From Tenacibaculum soleae (GTDB lineage Bacteria > Bacteroidota > Bacteroidia > Flavobacteriales > Flavobacteriaceae): a stretch of 64,000 bases of DNA. Location of the stretch: the NCBI RefSeq assembly GCF_001693415.1, contig NZ_MAKX01000041.1, forward strand, positions 62,001 to 126,000. The letters are read 5' to 3'. Each line of letters begins with the position of its first letter. Positions within the stretch are counted from its first letter, which is position 1. The translations under genes and the position numbers were made by a program. Positions 8,326-16,820 of the stretch are shown here, piece by piece. Below the pieces are notes generated by a model. That model saw only the letters and a list, made by a program, of their open reading frames with translations. It was not told the origin of the DNA and searched no databases.

Positions 8326-9390
8326 TTAGCTAATTCGTTCTAATTCTTGCATTACATCCACTAAGGCTTGTACACTATATAAAGGTAATGCGTTGTACAT
8401 GCTTGCTCTATAACCACCAACACTTCTGTGCCCGTTTAAACCATTAATATTGGCTTCGGCCCACATAGTATCAAACTTATTTTTTAAGGTTTCGTTTGTT
8501 AAAGAAAACGTAGCATTCATTTGGCTTCGATCTTCAGTAACAGCTTCCCCTTTAAATAACGGATTTCTATCTATTTCGGTATATAAAAGTGCCGATTTTT
8601 GTTGGTTTACTTTTTCTATAAATTCAATTCCGCCTAAATCTTTTAACCATTCTAAAGTTAACATCGATGTATATATGGCAAAAACAGGAGGTGTGTTAAA
8701 CATACTGTCTTTATCGATAAATGTTTGATAATTTAACATTGATGGAATTATACGTTCTACTTTTCCTAAAATTTCTTCTTTTACAATAACTAACGTAGTT
8801 CCTGCAGGTCCCATGTTTTTCTGTGCCCCAGCATAGATTAAATCAAATTTTGAAAAATCTAACTGACGAGAAAAAATATCAGAACTCATATCACATATCA
8901 ACGGAACCGAAGTTTCAGGAAAACTTTTCATTTGCGTTCCGTAAATCGTGTTGTTACTTGTGCAATGAAAATAATCAACATCCGTAGGAATTTCATAACC
9001 TTTTGGAATGTAATTAAAGTTATTTTTTTCGGATGAAGCTACCTCAATCAACTCGCCAAATAATTTAGCTTCTTTAATAGCTTTGCTACTCCAAGTACCT
9101 GTATTTAAATAAGCTGCTTTTTTATTTAGTAAATTATAAGCCGTCATTAAAAACTGATTGCTGGCACCGCCTTGCAAAAACAATGCTTTATAACCTTTGT
9201 TTTGTAAGCCTAATAACTCTAAGGCTAAACTTCGTGCTTTTTCAATAACAGCAACAAAAGGCTTACTTCTGTGCGATATTTCTAATAACGATAAATTATC
9301 ATCATTAAAATTGATAACTGCTTCGGATGCTTTTTGAAGCACATCTTCAGGTAAAATACAAGGGCCTGCGCTAAAATTATGCTTTTTCAT
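8326..9390 (-). CDS. serC: Phosphoserine aminotransferase
   Basis: SerC converts 3-phosphohydroxypyruvate and glutamate to phosphoserine (serine synthesis; also used in the PLP pathway of some bacteria). The 354-residue protein begins with the family signature HNFSAGPCILP and has GGASNQFLM for phosphate/PLP binding, and AGAQKNMGPAG holding the Schiff-base lysine. HRSVGGYRASMYN near the C terminus binds the substrate. It is the first gene of a compact set: the SerA-like gene starts 31 bp downstream, then DUF1015 and yggS. Length is as expected for the family. Confidence 0.96.
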   Translation of the reverse strand: MKKHNFSAGPCILPEDVLQKASEAVINFNDDNLSLLEISHRSKPFVAVIEKARSLALELLGLQNKGYKALFLQGGASNQFLMTAYNLLNKKAAYLNTGTWSSKAIKEAKLFGELIEVASSEKNNFNYIPKGYEIPTDVDYFHCTSNNTIYGTQMKSFPETSVPLICDMSSDIFSRQLDFSKFDLIYAGAQKNMGPAGTTLVIVKEEILGKVERIIPSMLNYQTFIDKDSMFNTPPVFAIYTSMLTLEWLKDLGGIEFIEKVNQQKSALLYTEIDRNPLFKGEAVTEDRSQMNATFSLTNETLKNKFDTMWAEANINGLNGHRSVGGYRASMYNALPLYSVQALVDVMQELERIS

Positions 9391-9443
9391 TACTAAAGTG
9401 GTGTTTTGTTATAACAAAGGTGCGAAATTTATAGAGTGTATTT

Positions 9444-10505
9444 TTATATTTTTGATAAAAACTCAAGCGTATTTATTCCATCAGCATAATCCCATAATTG
9501 CGGATTTTGAGTTTCGCCAAAAGCAATTTCATTTGCTGTAAAATTACGAGCTACTACACATTGTATTTTTTCTTTGTCTTGATTTAATTTTAGTTTTAAA
9601 TCTTCGATATTGTCGTAATATTCGTAAAAAACTGAAGCGATAGGAGAGGCGTAACTTTCATCTTCTTTAATCATTAAAAAACCGTTTTCTAAAATATCAA
9701 ACTCGCTCATTAAATAAACCGCTTTATTATAATCGTAATTATTGGCATATTTAGCGTTGTTAATAATTTCTTGCTTGTTGTACATGCCTGTAAAAAAAGG
9801 ATCGAAATTATAATTTTTTGGAACATATAATTTTGATACTGAACGACAACCTAACCCGAAATAACGAAATACATCATTACTTAAATTTTCAAAATCTTGA
9901 GCAGTTTCATTTCTTGTTAAAACGGCTACCGAATTTCTACTTTTTCTAATAATACTAGGTTTATCTTTAAAATAAAATTCAAAATAACGCGCCGTATTAT
10001 TGCTTCCAGTAGCAATAACAGCATCAAAATCGGTTAATTTTTGTTCGGTAAATGTAATTTTACCTTTCAATTCGGGCTGAACGTATTCTAAATACTTAGC
10101 TAAAAAAGGTAATAAATGTTTATCGTTTGATGATTGTTTAACTAATACTGAATGTCCAGCAATTAAAACAGCTACAAAATCATGAAAACCAACAAGCGGA
10201 ATATTTCCAGCCATAATAACAGCAACTTGTTTTGAATCGTTTTCGCCTAAATTTTCATTAGCAATCCATTGTTGAATATTTTCTTTGGTTAAGGCTTTAT
10301 ACCAACTTTCGGTAGCAAATAATAAGTTTTCTTTGGTAAACCAAGTATTATTTTCTCCAGCTATTTTTAATTGATGTTTAAATCCGTCAAAAAATAAGTC
10401 GTTAAATTTAATTTCGTTTTTTTGAGTAGTTTCTTTTTGAGTAAACTGACCTAAAAACTTCCCTAATTCTACAAATGCTGAAATTCTATTTTGGATTGTA
10501 TCCAT
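9444..10505 (-). CDS. LuxC-like acyl-CoA reductase
   Basis: A 353-residue protein related to the LuxC/aldehyde-dehydrogenase-type acyl-CoA reductases. Visible elements are VAVIMAGNIPLVGFHD (nucleotide-binding region), VIATGSNNTARYFEFYF, SRNSVAVLTRNE, and FGLGCRSVSKLYVP holding the probable nucleophilic cysteine. In Bacteroidota this gene is regularly divergent from a ferredoxin gene, as here, separated by only 71 bp with facing promoters. The physiological acyl substrate is not evident. A TonB receptor and serC flank the pair but share no obvious role. Confidence 0.85.
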   Translation of the reverse strand: MDTIQNRISAFVELGKFLGQFTQKETTQKNEIKFNDLFFDGFKHQLKIAGENNTWFTKENLLFATESWYKALTKENIQQWIANENLGENDSKQVAVIMAGNIPLVGFHDFVAVLIAGHSVLVKQSSNDKHLLPFLAKYLEYVQPELKGKITFTEQKLTDFDAVIATGSNNTARYFEFYFKDKPSIIRKSRNSVAVLTRNETAQDFENLSNDVFRYFGLGCRSVSKLYVPKNYNFDPFFTGMYNKQEIINNAKYANNYDYNKAVYLMSEFDILENGFLMIKEDESYASPIASVFYEYYDNIEDLKLKLNQDKEKIQCVVARNFTANEIAFGETQNPQLWDYADGINTLEFLSKI

Positions 10506-10509
10506 TTAT

Positions 10510-10541
10510 TTTGTTTCTAAATTAATTTGGAACTATTTTTG
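10510..10541 (+). promoter_or_regulatory. Promoter of the ferredoxin gene
   Basis: TTTG at 10510-10513, a 20-bp spacer and TATTTTTG at 10534-10541 match the Bacteroidota housekeeping promoter (TTTG, about 19-21, TAnnTTTG). The -7 box ends 35 bp before the ferredoxin ATG. The promoter lies wholly within the 71-bp divergent spacer. Confidence 0.7.
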
Positions 10542-10547
10542 TACCTG

Positions 10548-10555
10548 CAAAGTTA
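10548..10555 (-). promoter_or_regulatory. -7 element for the acyl-CoA reductase gene
   Basis: On the minus strand this reads TAACTTTG, matching TAnnTTTG, about 42 bp upstream of the reductase start. No good -33 box is seen at 19-21 bp; it would fall over the ferredoxin start. It lies 6 bp from the divergent ferredoxin -7 box. Confidence 0.45.
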
Positions 10556-10576
10556 CAAAACTGAAATAGATTAATT

Positions 10577-10927
10577 ATGGCAATTATAATAACAGATGAA
10601 TGTATAAATTGTGGTGCATGTGAACCAGAATGTCCAAACACGGCAATTTACGAAGGAGCTGATGATTGGAAATATGCTGATGGAACTGATTTAACAGGAA
10701 ACGTGGTTTTACCTAGTGGTAAAAAAGCGAATGCTGATGAAGATCAGGAGCCTATTTCAGATGAAATTTATTTTATTGTAGCAGATAAATGTACTGAATG
10801 TAAAGGTTTTCATGAAGAGCCACAATGTGCAGCGGTTTGCCCAGTAGATTGTTGTGTGCCAGATGATGATAATGTAGAAACTGAAGAAGAGTTATTAGCT
10901 AAACAAAGTTTTATGCATAACGAATAG
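10577..10927 (+). CDS. 2[4Fe-4S] ferredoxin
   Basis: A 116-residue low-potential electron carrier with two 4Fe-4S clusters. The first motif is Cys9, Cys12, Cys15, Cys19 ([12 protein letters not shown]). The second is Cys72, Cys75, Cys84, Cys88 (CTEC, 8-residue insert, CAAVCP), the arrangement of the Alvin/Chlorobium-type ferredoxins with a longer loop between the second and third cysteines. About 40 acidic residues separate the clusters, more than in clostridial ferredoxins. It is transcribed alone from a consensus promoter and ends in a strong terminator. The redox partner may be the divergent acyl-CoA reductase, but this is only positional evidence. Confidence 0.93.
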   Translation: MAIIITDECINCGACEPECPNTAIYEGADDWKYADGTDLTGNVVLPSGKKANADEDQEPISDEIYFIVADKCTECKGFHEEPQCAAVCPVDCCVPDDDNVETEEELLAKQSFMHNE

Positions 10928-10948
10928 TTTACAATATTATATAAAATA

Positions 10949-10983
10949 AAAAAATCCCGAGATTTGTTCTCGGGATTTTTTTA
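10949..10983. terminator. Bidirectional terminator between ferredoxin and TonB receptor genes
   Basis: Arms AATCCCGAGA (10953-10962) and TCTCGGGATT (10968-10977) with a 5-nt loop, flanked by an A-run on the left and a T-run on the right. It serves the convergent ferredoxin and receptor genes. Confidence 0.85.
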
Positions 10984-11000
10984 TTTAAAATCGATAGTTT

Positions 11001-13687
11001 TTATAAACTAAAACCTAATCTTGTAAAAAAGTAAGCACCATCTGATCCCATTTGTACAGAATCAGCTAGTCCTCCTTGATCTGTCCATCCATCAAATTGA
11101 GAAGTAGGGTATACATTAAAAATATTGTTACCACCCATTGTAAACGTAATTTTATCAGTAAAAGCATAGCTTAAACTCAAGTCAGTGGTAATTTTACTCT
11201 TATAGGTATCAGTAGCTACAGGATATAAAGCATCTGCTTCTGCCTGTGTTGTAGCAGGAGAGTCTACCCATTGAAAATCTTGTAATTGTACTTCACTAAA
11301 TTTAGTTAATCCTAAAGCGATATCAAATTTTTTGTAACCATACCCTAAGTTTAAACCAAATTTATGGTCAGGAGCAGCAGCTTTTAAATAAGCTTCTGAA
11401 AAAGGACTAAAAAAGGTAAATCTATTTAGATTTCCATTTTTTATTTTTTCAATTTTAGTATCATTAAAATTTCCAACAAGTCCTACATCTAACCTATGGT
11501 CATTAAATTTTTTCTTATAATTTAAAACAATATCAATTCCTTGTGTTTTGGTATCTACACCATTGGCAAAAAATTGAGCTGCATCTACGCCTAAATTTAA
11601 TGGAGTAGCATCAAAATTATCTGTCAAAATAATTCGATCATCAACAGAAATAGAGTAGGCATCAATAGTTGCTGTAAATCCACCAGTTTTATAGGTAAAA
11701 CCAATGCTACTGTTAAAAGCAGTTTCTTCTTTTAGTTGCTCAATACCAAAAGCTCTGGTAACGGTACTGTTATTTGCTGATAATAAAGAAGGTAAAGATA
11801 CACCGTTTACAATGTTTGTAAATTTTAGGTTGTAATATAGTTGCGCTAATGAAGGTGCTCTAAACCCTGAAGAAATTGATCCCCTTAAGGTTAAATTATC
11901 ATTCGCTTTAAATCGAGAAGCTAGTTTAAAATTAAAAGTGCTACCAAAGTCACTGTAATCTTCAAATCTAAGAGCAGCACCAACTAAAAATTTATCAGTA
12001 AAATTAAATTCAGAATCAAAATATACACCAACATTACTTCTTGATCGGTCTACTTCGTTATCTGGACTATATCCAGGAAAACCTTGTGCGCCTCCGGGTA
12101 AATCATCGCCATTAGAATCTGTTGCTATTACTTGTGTAGCAGGATTGGTGATTAAAAGTCCGTCTTCATCATATAATCCATATGAACGTTCTTCACCAGC
12201 AAAAATAATAAAGTTTTCTGTTCTGTATTCTAAACCAAAAGCGATGTTTATACCACTCATTGAGTCTTCAAAATATTTAGAGAAATCAACACCTGTTGTG
12301 TTTTGAGATAAACTATGGCCACCAGCATCAAACTCTGTTGGTGAAGCATCTTTTAAAGAAGCGTTGTTGGTGTCTTTTATTAAATAATGAAACTTATTTT
12401 CTCCATAAGTATTGTTAAAATCAAGTTCCCATCCGTTAGCTAATATATGTTTTACTCCAGCAGAAACAGAAATATCGGCTATATTAGACGTTATTCTAGG
12501 AGTAAATCCATTAGGATATAAACTAGGCACACTTCTGTTATCGCCATCAGCATAGCTATCTCTTGAAAAAGCGTAGGCATCGGTATCTCTATAATTTCGT
12601 CCACCAAAAGCATATACTTCAGTGTTATCATTAACAGGTAAGTTAGCATTTACCATAAAATTAAAACCATCAACACCTGCGCTACCATAACCTTTACGCC
12701 ATGAAAAACCAGGCCGCAACGTGTTTTCTTTTGACAACAATTCTGTTGTAAAGTTTACAAAACCTCCTTTGTCATTTAGTTTAGCACCATAATTTAAATC
12801 TAATTTAAAAGTACCTCCATCAAAACTTTTGTCTTTTCCGTCTAATCTACTTTTTCCTTCTACATTATATAAAGTTTCTCCAGTGGCATCTTCCCAACCA
12901 TTTCCAATAGCGGTACTATAAACACCGTAACCAATACTTCCAGAAACACCATCAGTAGCGTCTTTTAAAACAATATTTATTACTCCGGCAATAGCGTCAG
13001 AACCATATTGTGCAGATGCTCCGTCACGTAAAACTTCTATTCTTTTAATTGCTGCTGTAGGTATAGCATTTAAATCGGTACCAGAATTACCACGACCACG
13101 TGTACCAAAAATATTTACTAATGATGATTGATGACGTCTTTTACCGTTGATTAAAACCAGTGTTTGGTCAGGTCCCAAACCTCTTAGAGAAGCAGGAACC
13201 ACATGGTCTGCTCCATCAGATCCAGATTGCTTAGTTGCATTAAAAGAAGGTGCAGCGTATTGTAAAAGATCATTTACTTCTACCTTACCGTTTTTAGAAG
13301 CCAAACTACCAACATCAATAACATCAACAGGTACAGGAGTGTCTACTGCGGTTCTTTTTGCATTTCTAGAACCAACAATCACAACCTCATCTAACTGTAA
13401 ACCTTCATTTAAAGTAATGTTAAATGTTGTATTTCCATTAACAGGAATTTCTTGGGTTTCAAAACCCGAAAAACTAATAATTAGTGTACTATTTGGACTG
13501 GTAGTTAATGTAAAGTTTCCGTTAAAATCAGTAGAAGCTCCATTGCTTGTCCCTTTTTCTAAAATATTTGCACCAGGTAAAGGTTCGTTAGTGCTATCTC
13601 TTATAGTTCCTTTAATTTGTAATTGGGCATTTATTAGTTGTGTTCCAAAGAATAAAAAACAAATTAAAAAAAATGCAGTCTTTTCAT
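11001..13687 (-). CDS. TonB-dependent receptor with CarboxypepD_reg domain; start out of frame by one base
   Basis: Outer-membrane TonB-dependent transporter of about 895 residues. From the N terminus: signal peptide, CarboxypepD_reg-like domain (LQIKGTIRDSTNEPLPGANI), plug (from VGSRNAKRTAV through VINIVLKD) and a 22-strand barrel ending in FFTRLGFSL. The only in-frame initiator is a GTG at 13382, inside the plug boundary, but the frame is open upstream and encodes a signal peptide ending FFGTQLINAQ. The natural ATG at 13685-13687 (MKR...) is in another frame and stops after seven codons. One extra base in either the A4 run after the ATG or the T8 run (plus-strand A8 at 13666-13673) restores a complete signal peptide. 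It may be a real off-state or mutation, a sequencing error, or an ATT start. The ligand is unknown. Confidence 0.8.
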
Positions 13688-13833
13688 AAATGAGGTTTTA
13701 TTGATTAATATTCTTTAAATGTAGTAAAAAGAAGTGTTATTTTGTTAATTTGTGTTAAAAAAACGTTTATTGTATTTTTTTTTAGTTAAAGTTGTGTGAA
13801 TTGTTAAATATCGTTTTTTTGAAAGCAAAGCAG

Positions 13834-13841
13834 TATATTTG
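13834..13841 (+). promoter_or_regulatory. -7 element for ychF
   Basis: TATATTTG, a perfect TAnnTTTG, 29 bp before the ychF ATG. No -33 box at the usual spacing is obvious; the nearest TTTG (13818-13821) is only 12 bp away. Confidence 0.55.
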
Positions 13842-13870
13842 CACACGAAAATTTTCAATAAAACAACAGA

Positions 13871-14962
13871 ATGAAAGCCGGAATTGTAGGATTACCAAAC
13901 GTAGGAAAATCAACTTTATTTAACTGTTTATCTAACGCAAAAGCGCAAAGTGCAAACTTTCCTTTTTGTACTATCGAACCAAATATTGGAGTGGTAAATG
14001 TACCAGACCCAAGAATACAGGTTTTAGAAGGAATGGTAAATCCAGAAAGAGTAGTACCTGCAACAGTAGAGATTGTTGATATTGCTGGTTTGGTAAAAGG
14101 AGCAAGTAAGGGAGAAGGATTAGGAAATCAATTCTTAGCAAATATTCGCGAAACAGACGCAATTATTCATGTATTACGTTGTTTTGATAACGAAAATATT
14201 ATTCATGTTGATGCTTCAGTAGATCCTGTTAGAGATAAAGAAACGATTGATATTGAGTTACAATTAAAAGATTTAGAAACTGTTCAAAAACGTTTAGAGC
14301 GTGTAAAAAGAACGGCTAAAACGGGTAATAAGGAGGCGCAAGTTGAATTAGAAATTCTTTTAAAAGTAGAAAAAACATTACTAGACGGAGTTTCAGTAAG
14401 AGCTATCGAATTTTCTGAAAAAGAAATAGAAGTTGTAAAATCATTACAATTCATAACCTCAAAACCAGTATTATATGTTTGTAATGTTGATGAAGGTGCT
14501 GCAGTAACAGGAAACGATTACGTAAACGCTGTAAAAGAAGCTGTAAAAAATGAAAACGCCGAAGTTATTGTGTTGGCAGTTGGTACCGAAGCAGATATTA
14601 CCGAGTTAGATGATTATGAAGAACGTGAAATGTTTTTAGCAGATATCGGTTTAAAAGAAGCAGGAGCCTCTGTTTTAATTAGGGCAGCCTATAAATTATT
14701 AAACTTACAAACTTATTTTACTGTAGGTGTAAAAGAAGTAAGAGCGTGGACGATTAATATTGGTGACACGGCACCACAAGCAGCTGGAGTAATTCATACT
14801 GATTTCGAAAAAGGATTTATACGTGCCGAAGTAACAAAATATGATGATTATACTACTTTAGGTGGCGAGCAAAAAGTAAAAGAAGCAGGTAAACTAGGAG
14901 TTGAAGGAAAAGAGTATATCGTGCAAGATGGTGATATAATGAACTTCAGGTTTAACGTTTAA
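13871..14962 (+). CDS. ychF: Ribosome-binding ATPase YchF
   Basis: A 363-residue Obg-family P-loop ATPase that binds ribosomes and is linked to redox stress and translation in other bacteria. G1 is GLPNVGKST (residues 6-14), and the switch regions are NFPFCTIEPNIG and DIAGLVKGASKGEGLGN. The coiled-coil insertion falls at about 130-165. The NKxD base-specificity motif is replaced by VCNVDE, which is the family's ATP-preferring variant. A C-terminal TGS domain starts near residue 280 (LQTYFTVGVKEVRAW) and ends in DGDIMNFRFNV. It is monocistronic, with a TATATTTG promoter element before it and a hairpin terminator after it. Confidence 0.97.
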   Translation: MKAGIVGLPNVGKSTLFNCLSNAKAQSANFPFCTIEPNIGVVNVPDPRIQVLEGMVNPERVVPATVEIVDIAGLVKGASKGEGLGNQFLANIRETDAIIHVLRCFDNENIIHVDASVDPVRDKETIDIELQLKDLETVQKRLERVKRTAKTGNKEAQVELEILLKVEKTLLDGVSVRAIEFSEKEIEVVKSLQFITSKPVLYVCNVDEGAAVTGNDYVNAVKEAVKNENAEVIVLAVGTEADITELDDYEEREMFLADIGLKEAGASVLIRAAYKLLNLQTYFTVGVKEVRAWTINIGDTAPQAAGVIHTDFEKGFIRAEVTKYDDYTTLGGEQKVKEAGKLGVEGKEYIVQDGDIMNFRFNV

Positions 14963-15192
14963 TCTAAGTTAGAACAGGATAAACAGTCTTTTACTATTAG
15001 ATTTTATAATGAATACTGCATTTTATTATGCAGTATTTTTTGTTATTAATTATTTTGAATACAATAAAGGGATTGCAATTAGTTTATATAAAAACTATTT
15101 GTCTTTTTTTAAGTTAAAGTGAGATATAATATTGTTCATTATAGTAAAGTTGATAATATGTTTTTAATGTTTAATTATTCTTATAAACTGAC
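14963..15192. other. Intergenic, AT-rich; only a terminator recognised
   Basis: The 400-bp gap between ychF and the cystathionine beta-synthase gene holds the ychF terminator, about 150 bp of AT-rich DNA in which I see no gene, the hairpin repeat and the promoter of the next gene. Confidence 0.6.
15012..15041 (+). terminator. Terminator of ychF
   Basis: Perfect 10-bp arms AATACTGCAT (15012-15021) and ATGCAGTATT (15028-15037), a 6-nt loop and a following T-run. Confidence 0.85.
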
Positions 15193-15330
15193 TGCGTTAG
15201 CGATTGAATGGTGTGTTTGAGCTCTTTTTTAATTTTGTTTTTTTATTTGTGAGGGACGAACAAATTAACAAAGTGCACAAAATTAAAAAAAGCGAGTAAT
15301 GAAAGCGCGACACTTGTGGAACGCCCAAAA
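15193..15330 (+). repeat. Flavobacterial-type intergenic hairpin element, copy 1
   Basis: It begins TGCGTTAGCGATTGAATGG and runs through TTTGAGCTCTTTT, then a variable palindromic middle, then AAGCGAGTAATGAAAGC and GAACGCCCAAAA. The middle contains arms TTTTTTAATTTTGT and ACAAAATTAAAAAA around a loop of about 40 nt. The outer parts match copy 2 at 24848-24951 almost base for base while the middle differs, so the hairpin shape is kept but not its sequence. There is no ORF inside. The right end supplies the likely -33 TTG of the next gene. Confidence 0.7.
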
Positions 15331-15344
15331 AGAATTTACCTTTG
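15314..15344 (+). promoter_or_regulatory. Promoter of the cystathionine beta-synthase gene
   Basis: TTG (15314-15316), a 20-bp spacer and TACCTTTG (15337-15344), 18 bp before the ATG. The -33 box lies inside the right arm of the hairpin element. Confidence 0.6.
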
Positions 15345-15362
15345 CAACTGTAAAATAAAGAG

Positions 15363-16721
15363 ATGAAATACGCAAAAAATATATTAGAAACCATTGGTAA
15401 TACACCATTAGTTCAGTTAAACTCAGTAACCAAAGAAATTGATGCTTTAGTTTTAGCAAAGGTAGAAACCTTTAACCCCGGAAATTCGATTAAAGATAGA
15501 ATGGCGTTAAAAATGATTGAAGATGCTGAAGCTGATGGGCGCTTACAACCTGGAGGGACTATTATTGAAGGAACCTCAGGAAATACAGGTATGGGGTTAG
15601 CCTTAGCAGCAATTATAAAAGGGTACAAGTGTATTTTTGTAATTTCAGACAAGCAATCGAAAGAAAAGATGGATATTTTACGTGCTGTAGGAGCTGAGGT
15701 TATTGTTTGTCCTACCAATGTAGAACCAGATGATCCTCGATCTTATTACTCGGTTTCTAAACGTTTAGGTGAAGAAACTCCTAATTCTTGGTACGTAAAT
15801 CAATATGACAACCCAAGTAATGCATTGGCACATTATGAGCAAACAGGGCCTGAAATATGGAAACAAACCGAAGGTAAAATAACACATTTTGTCGTAGGTG
15901 TTGGAACTGGAGGTACTGTTTCGGGAACGGCAAAATACTTAAAAGAGCAAAATCCGAATATAAAAGTTTGGGGAATTGATACTTACGGATCAGTATTTAA
16001 AAAATACCATGAAACAGGTGTTTTTGATGAAAATGAAATTTACCCATACATTACCGAAGGTATAGGAGAGGATATTTTACCTAAAAATGTAGATTTTTCT
16101 TTAATTGATGGCTTTACCAAAGTAACGGATAAAGACGCAGCAGTTTATACACGTAAAATAGCAAAAGAAGAAGGTATTTTTGTAGGTAACTCAGCAGGGT
16201 CTGCTATTAAAGGAATGTTACAGTTAAAAGAGCATTTTAAGAAAGATGATGTGGTAGTAGTACTATTTCATGATCATGGAAGTAGGTATGTAGGTAAGAT
16301 GTTTAATGATGATTGGATGCGTGAGCGTGGTTTTTTAGAAGAAACAATTACAAAGGCAGAGGATTTAATAAAATCACACATTAATAAGCCGTTAGTAACT
16401 GTTCAAACAGAAGAACTGGTATCACATGCAATTGAAAGAATGCGTGATTTTAAAATATCGCAAATTCCGGTAAAAGATATTAACGGGTTTGTAGGCTCGG
16501 TAAACGAATCAGATTTATTACGAAGTTATATAGCTGATAAGGATATAGCTGATAAACCAATTAAAGAGGTTATGGGTTCTATTTATCCTGTTGTAAAATT
16601 ATCAGCATCTATTGATGAAGTTTCTAAATTAATAACAAAAGATAATCAAGCAGTCTTAGTTGATTTAGGTGATAATAAACACCATATTATTACTAAGTAT
16701 GATATTATTAGTGCTATATAA
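15363..16721 (+). CDS. Cystathionine beta-synthase (PLP fold plus CBS pair)
   Basis: A 452-residue PLP enzyme of the cysteine-synthase/cystathionine-beta-synthase family. The PLP lysine is in NPGNSIKDRMAL (Lys44). The phosphate loop GTSGNTGMGLA lies near residue 70, and GVGTGGTVSG binds the cofactor phosphate. Beyond about residue 335 two CBS motifs follow (VTVQTEELVSHAIERM and the region ending DIISAI), which usually sense adenosyl ligands. The two-domain layout and length fit bacterial cystathionine beta-synthase better than simple O-acetylserine sulfhydrylase, but sequence alone cannot fix the substrate. It is monocistronic, with a clear promoter and terminator. Confidence 0.9.
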   Translation: MKYAKNILETIGNTPLVQLNSVTKEIDALVLAKVETFNPGNSIKDRMALKMIEDAEADGRLQPGGTIIEGTSGNTGMGLALAAIIKGYKCIFVISDKQSKEKMDILRAVGAEVIVCPTNVEPDDPRSYYSVSKRLGEETPNSWYVNQYDNPSNALAHYEQTGPEIWKQTEGKITHFVVGVGTGGTVSGTAKYLKEQNPNIKVWGIDTYGSVFKKYHETGVFDENEIYPYITEGIGEDILPKNVDFSLIDGFTKVTDKDAAVYTRKIAKEEGIFVGNSAGSAIKGMLQLKEHFKKDDVVVVLFHDHGSRYVGKMFNDDWMRERGFLEETITKAEDLIKSHINKPLVTVQTEELVSHAIERMRDFKISQIPVKDINGFVGSVNESDLLRSYIADKDIADKPIKEVMGSIYPVVKLSASIDEVSKLITKDNQAVLVDLGDNKHHIITKYDIISAI

Positions 16722-16727
16722 ATTATA

Positions 16728-16766
16728 AAAAACCTTTAGATTAATTCTTAGTCTAAAGGTTTTTAC
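16728..16766. terminator. Bidirectional terminator between the CBS gene and lodB-like gene
   Basis: Arms AAAAACCTTTAGA (16728-16740) and TCTAAAGGTTTTT (16752-16764), 13 bp perfect, A-rich on one side and T-rich on the other, between convergent genes. Confidence 0.85.
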
Positions 16767-16820
16767 AATTTACACGTTTTGTAAGGTGTTGTTTTATTTT
16801 ATTTTTGAAACAAATATTTA

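Noticed and set aside
13147..13689. Plus-strand 180-codon ORF opposite the TonB receptor 5' end
   Set aside because: It is the shadow of the signal peptide, CarboxypepD_reg and plug coding region on the other strand.
15193..15330. Insertion sequence remnant for the hairpin element
   Set aside because: No ORF, no terminal target-site duplication seen, and too short; a REP-like element fits better.
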